Assembly: GCA_032622095.1 (NCBI GenBank)
Contig: CP136066.1
Span: forward strand, 205,736,978 to 205,800,977
DNA from: Siphonodentalium dalli
Taxonomy: Eukaryota; Mollusca; Scaphopoda; Gadilida; Siphonodentaliidae
Reading direction: 5' to 3'
Length of the DNA: 64,000 nt
Under the pieces are notes generated by a model. It did no database searches. It was given only the letters and a program-made list of their open reading frames with translations, and was not told the DNA's origin. Both the position numbers and the translations under genes were made by a program. Below are positions 23,328-33,800 of this stretch, in pieces; position 1 is the stretch's first letter, and each line of letters starts with the position of its first letter.

Positions 23328-24088
23328 TCTATCTATTATATGTTTTGGAAGATCTGTGTGTCTGTCTGTCTGTCTGTCTGTATGTGTGTCTGTCTGTAAT
23401 CGATGGACTCGAAAACGGCTTAGCCGATTTTTATGAAACTAGGTATGTGGGGGTATTTTCGGCCGGGGAGTGACATAGGCCTATTAATTTGCCCGTGCGA
23501 CGTGACCTTGACCTTGAAATCAGGTAATTTCAAGGTCAAACGCCCGAATATCACGGGATTTCGATGAAACTTGGTATGTGGGGATACCTTCGGTCGGGGA
23601 GTGGCACAAACCTATTAATTTTCCCGTGCGACGTGACCTTGACCTTGAAATCGGGTCATTTCAAGGTCAAACGCCCGAATATAACGGGATTTCGATGAAA
23701 TTTGGTATGTGGGGGGTACTTTCGTGTGGGGAGTCTCATAAGCAAATTCATTTGCCAGTGTGACGTGACCTTGACCTTGAAATCTGGTCAATTCAAGGTC
23801 AAATCGCGAATTTTGATGGGATTTCGACGATATTTGATACCTAGGGTTACTTTTGTCCACTGGGTGTTTTGGACGGGTCGAGTCGTGACCTCGACATGAC
23901 CTTGACCTTCAAAATGATCAATTCAAGGTCAAATCGGGTAAAACCAGATGGATTTCGACGGGCACGTTTGTCGGGTACTTTTGTACGGGCAGTGTTTTGG
24001 ACTGGTCAAATCGTGACCCCACTTGACCTTGACCTTCAAAATGGACAATTCAAGGTCAAAGCCCGGACGAAGTCGGGTCACCTTCTAG
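23328..24088 (+). mobile_element. Helitron-like element, second family (AGGTCA-rich core)
   Basis: It abuts the preceding chain and starts TCTATCTATTATATG. It has a CTGT microsatellite and two to four diverging core units of about 131 bp, and ends CCCGGACGAAGTCGGG plus TCACCTTCTAG before T. Each core unit carries 'tgaccttgaccttgaaat' and its inverted partner 'tttcaaggtcaaa', forming local hairpins. It is non-coding. Confidence 0.75.
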
Positions 24089-24287
24089 TCTCTTCTCTTC
24101 TATATATTTTGAGAACTCCGTGTATTCGAGAGATAGCCCACACCCTCCGGACCTCAATGATATAATCGTGAATGAGTATTGATATACCCCACTAAACTTT
24201 GACAAACACCAGTAATGGTGTGTAGATCATTTACATATATCTCCTATATATTTTGATACAATCTATCTAATTTACATATCTCTCTTA

Positions 24288-24801
24288 TATATTTATGTTT
24301 GTGTACAAATCTACGATTCTCGACCGATCGGGACGAAACTTGGTACGTGTGTGTAGTTTGACCAGGCGGTGGTCGTTGTCGTAATGGCGAGCCCGTGCGA
24401 CGCCCGTGCATCGCATGCGCAGATGAGATCTCGGAAACGGGTGGAGCTATCGACTTGAAATTTGCTATGTGAATGTATCTTGCGCCGGGTACAAATTTTA
24501 TCGGGTCGCCGAGCCCGTGCGACGCCCGTGCAGCGCATGCGCAGACGAGATCTCGGAAACGGGTGGAGCTATCGACTTGAAATTTGCTATGAGAATGTAT
24601 CTTGCGCCGGGTACAAATTTTATCAGGTCGCCGAGCACGTGCGACGCCAGCTTCGCGCATGCGCAGTCCAGATCTCGGAAACGGGTGGATCTACCGGGCA
24701 CAAATTTTTCTTATTGAAACGCGTGGAGCTAAAAATAAAAAAAAAATATTTAAAAAATGTCATGTTTCGGACAAGCCGCCGGTGGCGGGCTAACCTGCTA
24801 G
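24288..24801 (+). mobile_element. Helitron-like element with chimeric 3' end
   Basis: The 5' part matches the 122-bp-core family (AAATCTACGATTCTCGACC onward, about three core units). The last 100 bp switch to another family's end, hairpin GCCGCCGGTGGCGGGC plus TAACCTGCTAG (CTAG at 24798-24801). The next element begins at once with TACTATATATTTTGAG (24802) but fades out by about 25130. A short partial element lies at 24103-24240. Confidence 0.65.
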
Positions 24802-25131
24802 TACTATATATTTTGAGAACTCCGTATATATATATGTATATATGTGTGTGTGTATGTGTGTACTTCATGGAATCGAAAACGCGTTGACAGATTGAGCTCA
24901 AATTTCGTATATAAGTGTAAAAAACCACGGGGATCGCCGACGTCGCATTTTGGACAAGCTCTGATCACTCATTCTCCACTCCCAATCAATAAAATCACCG
25001 CAAACACGGCGGGGGTTAATCGGGTTGATATTCGCTCGCGATCCAAGAGGAGTAACTCTACATTTTTTTTTATCTGTATATGTATATTTTTATATCCATA
25101 TTCACTTCAAACTGCTAAACCCGTTTAGCCA

Positions 25132-25603
25132 AAACTTGCTAATACCTCGCAAAATATAGAATTTACATTTTCTGATGTATACATTTTTTGTTACGGCTGA
25201 AAATCTTAGTCTATTTCCGAAACATTCAGATTGTAAAGTATAAACTTACACACCACAATTCATGCTAACTGACGCAGCTATATGGCTGCTGAAATTTAAG
25301 TGAATCACAGGCACTGCGATACGTCCCGAATCTGACGGGACTTCCAGTGCCCCAAACCGTGAACGCCAACGACATTGTTGGCGAGAAAATACCCCCCAAG
25401 CCGTAAATATCAACAACATCGACATTGTTGGCGAGAAAATAATTAGTTAAAATTACTAAATACACGTTTTCGGCAATGTGAGATTTTTCGGGGAGCCGTG
25501 ATGCCAACAACAACGACCCGAAGCCCTGAATGCCAAAAACAACGACATCATCGGGTCAGTTTTTTAAGTGAATCCAAGGCACTGCGATACGTCCCGAATC
25601 TGC
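25132..25603. other. LINE 5' flank with a 36-bp direct repeat
   Basis: A stretch around 'aggcactgcgatacgtcccg' occurs at about 25306-25341 and again at 25568-25602, immediately before the LINE-derived sequence begins. Between the two are short tandem words such as 'gacattgttggcgagaaaat' (25369 and 25418). The repeat may mark a local rearrangement at the LINE truncation point. Confidence 0.5.
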
Positions 25604-27130
25604 ACGTTTGTTGATTTCCGCAAAGCTTTTGATACTGTTTGGAGAGATGCGCTATGGCTCAAATTGCTGAGATCAGATATAAACGGTATGATTTTGCGGG
25701 TAATAAGAAGCATGTATACGAATATTAAATTATGCGTGAAAAATTGTAACTCACAGTCAAACTTTTTCGTGAGCAAGGTAGGTTTATTTCAAGGTGAAAC
25801 AATGTCACCTTTCTTATTTTCACTATTCGTGAACGATTTACAGTGCTTTTTGAATGATTGTGTTATAGAAAATCTGAATTTTATAAACGAAAAATATTTT
25901 GAGCATTTAGGATGTTACATCGATATACTGTGCCTATTATATGCGGATGACACTGTCATTTTATCAGATTCAGAGGATAATATGAATCGCGCACTTTTAG
26001 CCTTCGCAGATTACGCTGAAGCTTGGAAACTTGAAGTGAACATTAATAAGACCAAAACAATCATCTTCGCGAAAAGGTTACCAAGAAATTTTCCTATGTT
26101 CACATACAGAGGGCAGGAAATACAAATTGTAAAAGAATTAAAATACCTTGGGATTCAATTTTTTTACAATGGGAGATTTTGTCAGTCTATAAAGAGTACC
26201 ACAAATACTGCGACAAAGGCAATGTATGGTTTATTGAACAAAATTCGCAAGCTCAAGTTACCCATCGATATTTCGCTGAAACTAGTTGATTGTATGATTC
26301 TGCCAATTATGCTATACGGAAGTGAGGTCTGGTGTTTCAAAAGAATACAGGCCCTAGAGACGCTCCACCTTAAGTTTTGTAAAATAATAACTTCAATGAA
26401 ATCGAGTACACCTAATTATATGGTATATGCAGAACTTGGAAGGCATCCGATATTAATAGAAATAAAATATAGAGCACTATCGTATTGGTCAAAGCTAGTG
26501 AGTCATGATGGGTCAGAACTAGCAAAGAACATATTTCTTTTATTGAGGTATGTACATGAAGACGATATCTTATTGCAAGACAAGATCAAATGGATTAGAT
26601 TTGTGGAAGGGATCCTTCACGAAGTAAACATGGACCACATTTGGTCAAGTCAGTCATCGCTAAGCAAAACAGCGTTAAGATACATAAAAAGTAAACTGAT
26701 TGAAAATTATGAACGTAATCTTTTCGACAGTCTGAAGTCGTCCTCATCTACCAGAGCTATATTCTACAGCAACATAAAGAACTCGATTAAAATGAATCGA
26801 TATCTAGTATATTTGCCAGCCCATTTATCTAACTTCTTACTGAAAATACGAACATCAAACCATAAATTGCCAGTTGAAAAAAATAGATGGACGAAAGGAA
26901 AAGATAATAATGATTTAAACTGTGTTTTGTGCAGCAATAGCCCATGTGATGAGTACCATTTTATGATCATATGCCAAGAGCTGAAAAACTTACGCGAATT
27001 ATATATTCCAAAATATTACTGGGATAATCCGAACCGCAATAAATTCCATGGACTACTTTCTCTTGAAAACATGAGCGTTCTGAAAAGACTGAGCATATTT
27101 ATTAAATTGGCATTGAAAAAGATTTCTTAA
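25604..27130 (+). CDS. 5'-truncated non-LTR (LINE) reverse transcriptase
   Basis: This open frame of about 509 codons starts inside the RT domain. Numbering from 25568, the catalytic motif FVDFRKAFD is at residues 14-22, the QGETMSPFLF motif at 75-84 and the active-site YADD at 125-128. The thumb region has LYGSEVW near 253. A C-terminal zinc-finger-like C-x2-C-x8-H-x4-C spans 452-469. The protein copies element RNA at a nicked target site. There is no upstream apurinic endonuclease domain or ORF1, so the copy is truncated in RT palm motifs. The first ten codons of the open frame (25568-25603) come from flanking sequence. Absence of stops suggests a recent insertion. Clade is not resolved; CR1/jockey-like styles fit. 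Confidence 0.85.
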   Translation, partial: TFVDFRKAFDTVWRDALWLKLLRSDINGMILRVIRSMYTNIKLCVKNCNSQSNFFVSKVGLFQGETMSPFLFSLFVNDLQCFLNDCVIENLNFINEKYFEHLGCYIDILCLLYADDTVILSDSEDNMNRALLAFADYAEAWKLEVNINKTKTIIFAKRLPRNFPMFTYRGQEIQIVKELKYLGIQFFYNGRFCQSIKSTTNTATKAMYGLLNKIRKLKLPIDISLKLVDCMILPIMLYGSEVWCFKRIQALETLHLKFCKIITSMKSSTPNYMVYAELGRHPILIEIKYRALSYWSKLVSHDGSELAKNIFLLLRYVHEDDILLQDKIKWIRFVEGILHEVNMDHIWSSQSSLSKTALRYIKSKLIENYERNLFDSLKSSSSTRAIFYSNIKNSIKMNRYLVYLPAHLSNFLLKIRTSNHKLPVEKNRWTKGKDNNDLNCVLCSNSPCDEYHFMIICQELKNLRELYIPKYYWDNPNRNKFHGLLSLENMSVLKRLSIFIKLALKKIS

Positions 27131-27155
27131 TATACTATTAGATATACAGATGAAT

Positions 27156-27188
<33 letters not shown>

Positions 27189-27508
27189 ATGTGTATATGT
27201 ATGTGTATGCATGTTTGTATACAATCTGTATATATATATATATATGTATGTATATGTATGTATGTATATATATATATATGTATATATATAATATGAGACA
27301 CATCCATAAATTGGAAATTGCATAATTATGAATCGTATGTATACGTGCTGTGTATAGTCATTATATTATGGTGAATTTGTTACGGAAGTATGATATGATA
27401 ATTGTTAACGTATAAATTGTTTGTATAAATTGTTTGTTTGTATATATATATATATATGTTGGGCTATGTTCCAACTTAAATGTTGGCTTTGCAAATAAAC
27501 AATCAATC
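27131..27508 (+). mobile_element. LINE 3' UTR with terminal stem-loop and (CAAT)n tail
   Basis: A TA/TATG microsatellite (27157-27292) is followed by AT-rich sequence. The end is a stem-loop, GTTCCAACTTAAATGTTGGC (about 27466-27485), then 'tttgcaaataaacaatcaatcaa'-type tail (given in part). The same terminal structure with compensatory changes appears at 62860-62905. Confidence 0.7.
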
Positions 27509-27624
27509 AAGTTCAAATAGTTTATTCTGAATAGACCCTATAGATTAAATAACTTCTTTCATGGGGCAACTCTTGTCGAGTTCAGAACAAATATGTTTTT
27601 TATGGAATAAACAATGTTACTTTC

Positions 27625-27851
27625 AAGCCTTGAAATAGTGTGTCTGTCATTTGCAGAATGAGGTCCCCAGACTGGCCCAAAGGGTGAATTTAGTGATGCT
27701 ACCCCGCATAGATGGCTAGCATCACCAAATTCACCCTCTGGTTCCCAGAGGGTTAATTTGGTGATTCTAGCCCGCTATGCGGGGTAGCATCACTAAATTC
27801 ACCCTCTGGGGACCTCATTATGCAAATGACAGACACACTATTTCAAGGCTT
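27625..27851. mobile_element. Foldback element (ATGAGGTCCCC family), complete
   Basis: The outer arms (27625-27672 and 27805-27851) are reverse complements, and inner arms containing 'gggtgaatttagtgatgct' extend the pairing. GTTACTTTCA lies outside or at both ends (27616-27625 and about 27852-27861), a probable 9-10-bp target duplication of the kind left by Mutator/Foldback-type elements. Confidence 0.65.
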
Positions 27852-27919
27852 TGTTACTTTCACAATTGTGGGATATTATTACCGTCATGGGTGTTTGTAG
27901 ATGAGCGACTGATTTACGC

Positions 27920-28160
27920 TTAACCCTTTCACGACGGGAGCGGCGCTAGTGCAGCATTAACGACCCTGGGCCAGTTTATCTTATATGTGCTGACATGGTG
28001 CCTCGCATATATAAGATCCATAATGATAAATTTGCCCAGATACACGAGTATGGATATCATCTCTAGCTTTGTAACAAGCATTTGTCCGGAATCGAATCAG
28101 CTTCAGTACCGCTGGGTACTGTCATGTACTGAGCCCATGAGGAAACCATTGTGATATAGG
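27920..28160. mobile_element. TTAA-type MITE remnant (CCCTTTCACGACGGGAGC end)
   Basis: It starts TTAACCCTTTCACGACGGG. The hairpin module is reduced to an imperfect form (27972-28017: 'atcttatatgtgc' ... 'gcatatataagat'). The right end near 28120-28160 is diverged. Confidence 0.5.
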
Positions 28161-28452
28161 GGCACAAGGGAGGCGATTTTATATTAAGCAAATATTCTTC
28201 ATCCGGCTGTCAGAGTACAAAAGTCAGGTTCAGCCGCCACACTTGACTTGTAACTTGTAACGTGTGCTAATATGGCACTTCGATGGAGGTGCATATGGCG
28301 GGAACAGTCACATGCTATATACGGCGCCAAATCTACACGTTTATAGATATCGACAAGAATATATATAGCAAAACCTGTAAATGACGGTGAGATACCTAGC
28401 CACAATGCGACTATCTTTTGCTTAATTGGCCTCAATAAAAACAAGATCTTAC

Positions 28453-29770
28453 CACCTTCACAGCGTCGGTCGCTCATACGGTTATCGACACGCTCAGTGA
28501 CGTAACAGGGTCGGTTTCTCATTCGGTTATCGCCACACTCAGTGACTTAACAGTGTCGGTCCATCACGGTTATCGGCACGCTCAGTGACTTAACGGCGTC
28601 GGTCCCTCATACGGTTATCGGCACGCTCAGTGACGTAACAGTGTCGGTCCCTCATACGGTTATCGGCACGCTCAGTGACGTAACAGCGTCGGTCCCTCAT
28701 TCGGTTATCGGCACGCTCAGTGACGTAACAGCGTCGGTCCCTCATACGGTTATCGGCACGCTCAGTGACGTAACAGCATCGGTCCCTCATTCGGTTATCG
28801 GCACGCTCAGTGACGTAACAACGTCGGTCCCTCATTCGGTTATCGGCACGCTCAGTGACTTAACGGCGTCGGTCCCTCATTCGGTTATCGGAAAATTCAG
28901 TGACGTAACAGCGTCGGTCCCTCATACGGTTATCGGCACGCTCAGTGACGTAACAGCTTCGGTCCCTTATTCGGTTATCGGCACGCTCAGTAACGTAACA
29001 GCGTCGGTCCCTCATTCGGTTATCGGCACGCTCAGTGACTTAACGGCGTCGGTCCCTCATTCGGTTATCGGCACGCTCAGTCACGTAACAGCGTCGGTCC
29101 CCCATTATGTTATCGGCACGCCCAGTGACTTAACGGCGTCGGTCCCTCGTTCAGTTATCGGCACGCTCAGTGACTTAACGGCGTCGGTCCCTCATACGGT
29201 TATCGGCACGCTCAGTGACTTAACGGCGTCTGTCCCTCATTCGGTTATCGGCACGCTCAGTGACTTAACAGTGTCGGTCCCTCATTCGGTTATCGGCATG
29301 CTCAGTGACGTAACAGCGTCGGTCCCTCATTGGGTTATCGGCACTCAGTGACGTAACAGCGTCGGTCCCTCATTCGGTTATAGGCGTGCTCAGTGACGTA
29401 ACAGTGTCGGTCCATCATTAGGTTATCGGCACGCTCAGTGACGTAACAGCGTCGGTCCCTTATTCGGCTATCGGCGCGCTCAGTGACGTAACAGTGTCGG
29501 TCCATCATTAGGTTATCGGCACGCTCAGTGACGTAACAGCGTCGGTCCCTCATTCGGTTATCGGCACGCTCAGTGACGTACCAGTCAGTGTCGGTCCCTC
29601 CTTCGGTTATCGGCACGCTCAGTGACGTAAGAGTGTCGGTCCCTCCTTCGGTTATCGGCACGCTCAGTGACGTAACAGCGTCGGTCCCTCATTCGGTTAT
29701 CAACACGCTCAGTGACGTAACAGTGTCGGTCCCTCCTTCGGTTATCGGCACGCTCAGTGACGTAACAGTG
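28453..29770. repeat. 45-bp minisatellite, about 29 copies
   Basis: The unit reads GTTATCGGCACGCTCAGTGA, CGTAACAGCG, then TCGGTCCCTCATTCG. Because 45 is divisible by 3 and the unit lacks stops, both strands stay open (236 codons on plus at 28641-29351), giving 15-residue repeats. Most units have TGACGTAAC; a minority have TGACTTAAC. I treat it as non-coding satellite. Confidence 0.9.
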
Positions 29771-30228
29771 TCTAGACTGGCCTCACCTGAAGCCTAGCAT
29801 CTAGACTGGCCTCACCTGAAGCCTAGCATCTAGACTGGCCTCACCTGAAGCCTAGCATCTAGACTGGCCTCACCTGAAGCCTAGCATCTAGACTGGCCTC
29901 ACCTGAAGCCTAGCATCTAGACTGGCCTCACCTGAAGCCTAGCATCTAGACTGGCCTCACCTGAAGCCTAGCATCTAGAATGGCCTCACCTGAAGCCTAG
30001 CATCTAGACTGACCTCACCTGAAGCCTAGCATCTAGACTGGCCTCTCCTGAAGCCTAGCATCTAGACTGGCCTCACCTGAAGCCTAGCATCTAGACTGGC
30101 CTCACCTGAAGCCTAGCATCTAGACTGGCCTCACCTGAATCCTAGCATCTAGACTGGCCTCACCTGAAGCCTAGCATCTAGACTGGCCTCACCTGAAGCC
30201 TAGCATCTAGACTGGCCTCACCTGAAGC
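29771..30228. repeat. 29-bp minisatellite, about 16 copies
   Basis: Units 'tagactggcctcacctgaag' plus 'cctagcatc' are almost identical and directly abut the 45-bp array. A stray half unit recurs at about 30330-30352. Confidence 0.9.
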
Positions 30229-30812
30229 TTGGAAAATTCTCCAACTGATGACCACAAGTTTGACCAAATGTAGTAAAATATTCGGCCCGGCGTGCGAAAA
30301 TTTTGAAATCTGAACAAGAAAATCGCAAAATCCTAGCATCTAGACTAGCCTCAAGCCTTCCTAGAGTTGGCAATTTCAAACATGACACCCCTATTTAGGT
30401 TGGAAAATGTCCAACTGATGACAATTCCAACGACAATGTTGACCAAATGTTTGACAATATTGTTTTCTTAAATTAACTAGCAGTTTTTGACTGGCCACGG
30501 GGAACGGACCAGGTCACAAGCTTTCCAACTGTTGGAAATTTCCAACCTGTCACCCCCCTGAGGTTGGAAAATTTCCAACTGATGACCATATCAGTCCAAA
30601 ATTTTGACAAAAAATAGGAAAATATGCAATAATAGGTCCAAAAACAATTAATTAGCCCCAATAAATTGTTTAAAAATTAAACTACAAGAACATTTTGAAT
30701 CTATTGTTCGTGTTAAATTTCCAACTAATGTTTTGGCAGGTATGAAATTTCCAACTGTTGAAAATTTTGACCAAAGTTGGGGGGGGGGGGTCGCCACGTC
30801 ACTGCTGTGGAT
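30229..30812. repeat. Degenerate TTGGAAATTTCCAAC-rich repeats
   Basis: Two or three diverged units of about 180 bp carry 'ggttggaaaatttccaactg' with 'atgacca' downstream (for example 30232, 30398, 30560). A G run lies at 30779-30790. Similar words occur near 3215-3310 and 60300-60450. No gene is present. Confidence 0.6.
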
Positions 30813-33800
30813 GGTAGACATGCTAATTTAGACGTAGTGACACCCGAACCTTGCTATTATAATGTGGTAATATATTCTTTAGACTGAAATCCGTTATGAT
30901 TAGACGTAGTGACACCCGAACCTTGCTATTATAATGTGGTAATATATTCTTTAGACTGAAGTCCGTTATGAAGTAGTGACACCCGAACCTTGCTATTATA
31001 ATGTGGTAATATATACTTTAGACTGAAGTCCGTTATGAAGTAGTGACACCCGAACCTTGCTATTATAATGTGGTAATATATTCTTTAGACTGAAGTCCGT
31101 TATGAAGTAGTGACACCCGAACCTTGCTATTATAATGTGGTAATATATTCTTTAGACTGAAGTCCGTTATGATGCTATTATAATGTGGTAATATATTCTT
31201 TAGACTGAAGTCCGTTATGATGCTATTATAATTTGGTAATATATTCTTTAGACTGAAGTCCGTTATGATGCTATTATAATGTGGTAATATATTCTTTAGA
31301 CTGAAGTCCGTTATGAAGTAGTGACACCCGAACCTTGCTATTATAATGTGGTAATATATTCTTTAGACTGAGGTCCGTTATGAAGTAGTGACACCCGAAC
31401 CTTGCTATTATAATGTGGTAATATATTCTTTAGACTGAAGTCCGTTATGAAGTAGTGACACCCGAACCTTGCTATTATAATGTGGTAATATATTCTTTAG
31501 ACTGAAGTCCGTTATGATGCTATTATAATGTGGTAATATATTCTTTAGACTGAAGTCCGTTATGATGCTATTATAATGTGGTAATATATTCTTTAGACTG
31601 AAGTCCGTTATGATGCTATTATAATGTGGTAATATATTCTTTAGACTGAAGTCCGTTATGATGCTATTATAATGTGGTAATATATTCTTTAGACTGAAGT
31701 CCGTTATGATGCTATTATAATGTGGTAATATATTCTTTAGACTGAAGTCCGTTATGAAGTAGTGACACCCGAACCTTGCTATTATAATGTGGTAATATAT
31801 TCTTTAGACTGAAGTCCGTTATGATGCTATTATAATGTGGTAATATATTCTTTAGACTGAAGTCCGTTATTAAGTAGTGACACCCGAACCTTGCTATTAT
31901 AATGTGGTAATATATTCTTTAGACTGAAGTCCGTTATGATGCTATTATAATGTGGTAATATATTCTTTAGACTGAAGTCCGTTATGATGCTATTATAATG
32001 TGGTAATATATTCTTTAGACTGAAGTCCGTTATGATGCTATTATAATGTGGTAATATATTCTTTAGACTGAAGTCCGTTATGAAGTAGTGACACCCGAAC
32101 CTTGCTATTATAATGTGGTAATATATTCTTTAGACTGAAGTCCGTTATGATGCTATTATAATGTGGTAATATATTCTTTAGACTGAAGTCCGTTATGATG
32201 CTATTATAATGTGGTAATATATTCTTTAGACTGAAGTCCGTTATGATGCTATTATAATGTGGTAATATATTCTTTAGACTGAAGTCCGTTATGATGCTAT
32301 TATAATGTGGTAATATATTCTTTAGACTGAAGTCCGTTATGAAGTAGTGACACCCGAACCTTGCTATTATAATGTGGTAATATATTCTTTAGACTGATGT
32401 CCGTTATGAAGTAGTGACACCCGAACCTTGCTATTATAATGTGGTAATATATTCTTTAGACTGAAGTCCGTTATGAAGTAGTGACACCCGAACCTTGCTA
32501 TTATAATGTGGTAATATATTCTTTAGACTGAAGTCCGTTATGATGCTATTATAATGTGGTAATATATTCTTTAGACTGAAGTCCGTTATGATGCTATTAT
32601 AATTTGGTAATATATTCTTTAGACTGAAGTCCGTTATGATGCTATTATAATGTGGTAATATATTCTTTAGACTGAAGTCCGTTATGATGCTATTATAATG
32701 TGGTAATATATTCTTTAGACTGAAGTCCGTTATGAAGTAGTGACACCCGAACCTTGCTATTATAATGTGGTAATATATTCTTTAGACTGAAGTCCGTTAT
32801 GATGCTATTATAATGTGGTAATATATTCTTTAGACTGAAGTCCGTTATGATGCTATTATAATGTGGTAATATATTCTTTAGACTGAAGTCCGTTATGACG
32901 CTATTATAATGTGGTAATATATTCTTTAGACTGAAGTCCGTTATGAAGCTATTATAATGTGGTAATATATTCTTTAGACTGAAGTCCGTTATGATGCTAT
33001 TATAATGTGGTAATATATTCTTTAGACTGAAGTCCGTTATGATGCTATTATAATGTGGTAATATATTCTTTAGACTGAAGTCCGTTATGATGCTATTATA
33101 ATGTGGTAATATATTCTTTAGACTGAAGTCCGTTATGATGCTATTATAATGTGGTAATATATTCTTTAGACTGAAGTCCGTTATGATGCTATTATAATGT
33201 GGTAATATATTCTTTAGACTGAAGTCCGTTATGAAGTAGTGACACCCGAACCTTGCTATTATAATGTGGTAATATATTCTTTAGACTGAAGTCCGTTATG
33301 ATGCTATTATAATGTGGTAATATATTCTTTAGACTGAAGTCCGTTATGATGCTATTATAATGTGGTAATATATTCTTTAGACTGAAGTCCGTTATGATGC
33401 TATTATAATGTGGTAATATATTCTTTAGACTGAAGTCCGTTATGAAGTAGTGACACCCGAACCTTGCTATTATAATGTGGTAATATATTCTTTAGACTGA
33501 AGTCCGTTATGATGCTATTATAATGTGGTAATATATTCTTTAGACTGAAGTCCGTTATGATGCTATTATAATGTGGTAATATATTCTTTAGACTGAAGTC
33601 CGTTATGATGCTATTATAATGTGGTAATATATTCTTTAGACTGAAGTCCGTTATGATGCTATTATAATGTGGTAATATATTCTTTAGACTGAAGTCCGTT
33701 ATGATGCTATTATAATGTGGTAATATATTCTTTAGACTGAAGTCCGTTATGAAGTAGTGACACCCGAACCTTGCTATTATAATGTGGTAATATATTCTTT

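Noticed and set aside
28641-29351. 236-codon frame with 15-residue SVPHSVIGTLSDVTA-type repeats (and open minus strand)
   Set aside because: It is a by-product of a 45-bp tandem repeat without stops. Both strands are open, there is no unique flanking coding sequence, and indels shift the frame later in the array.
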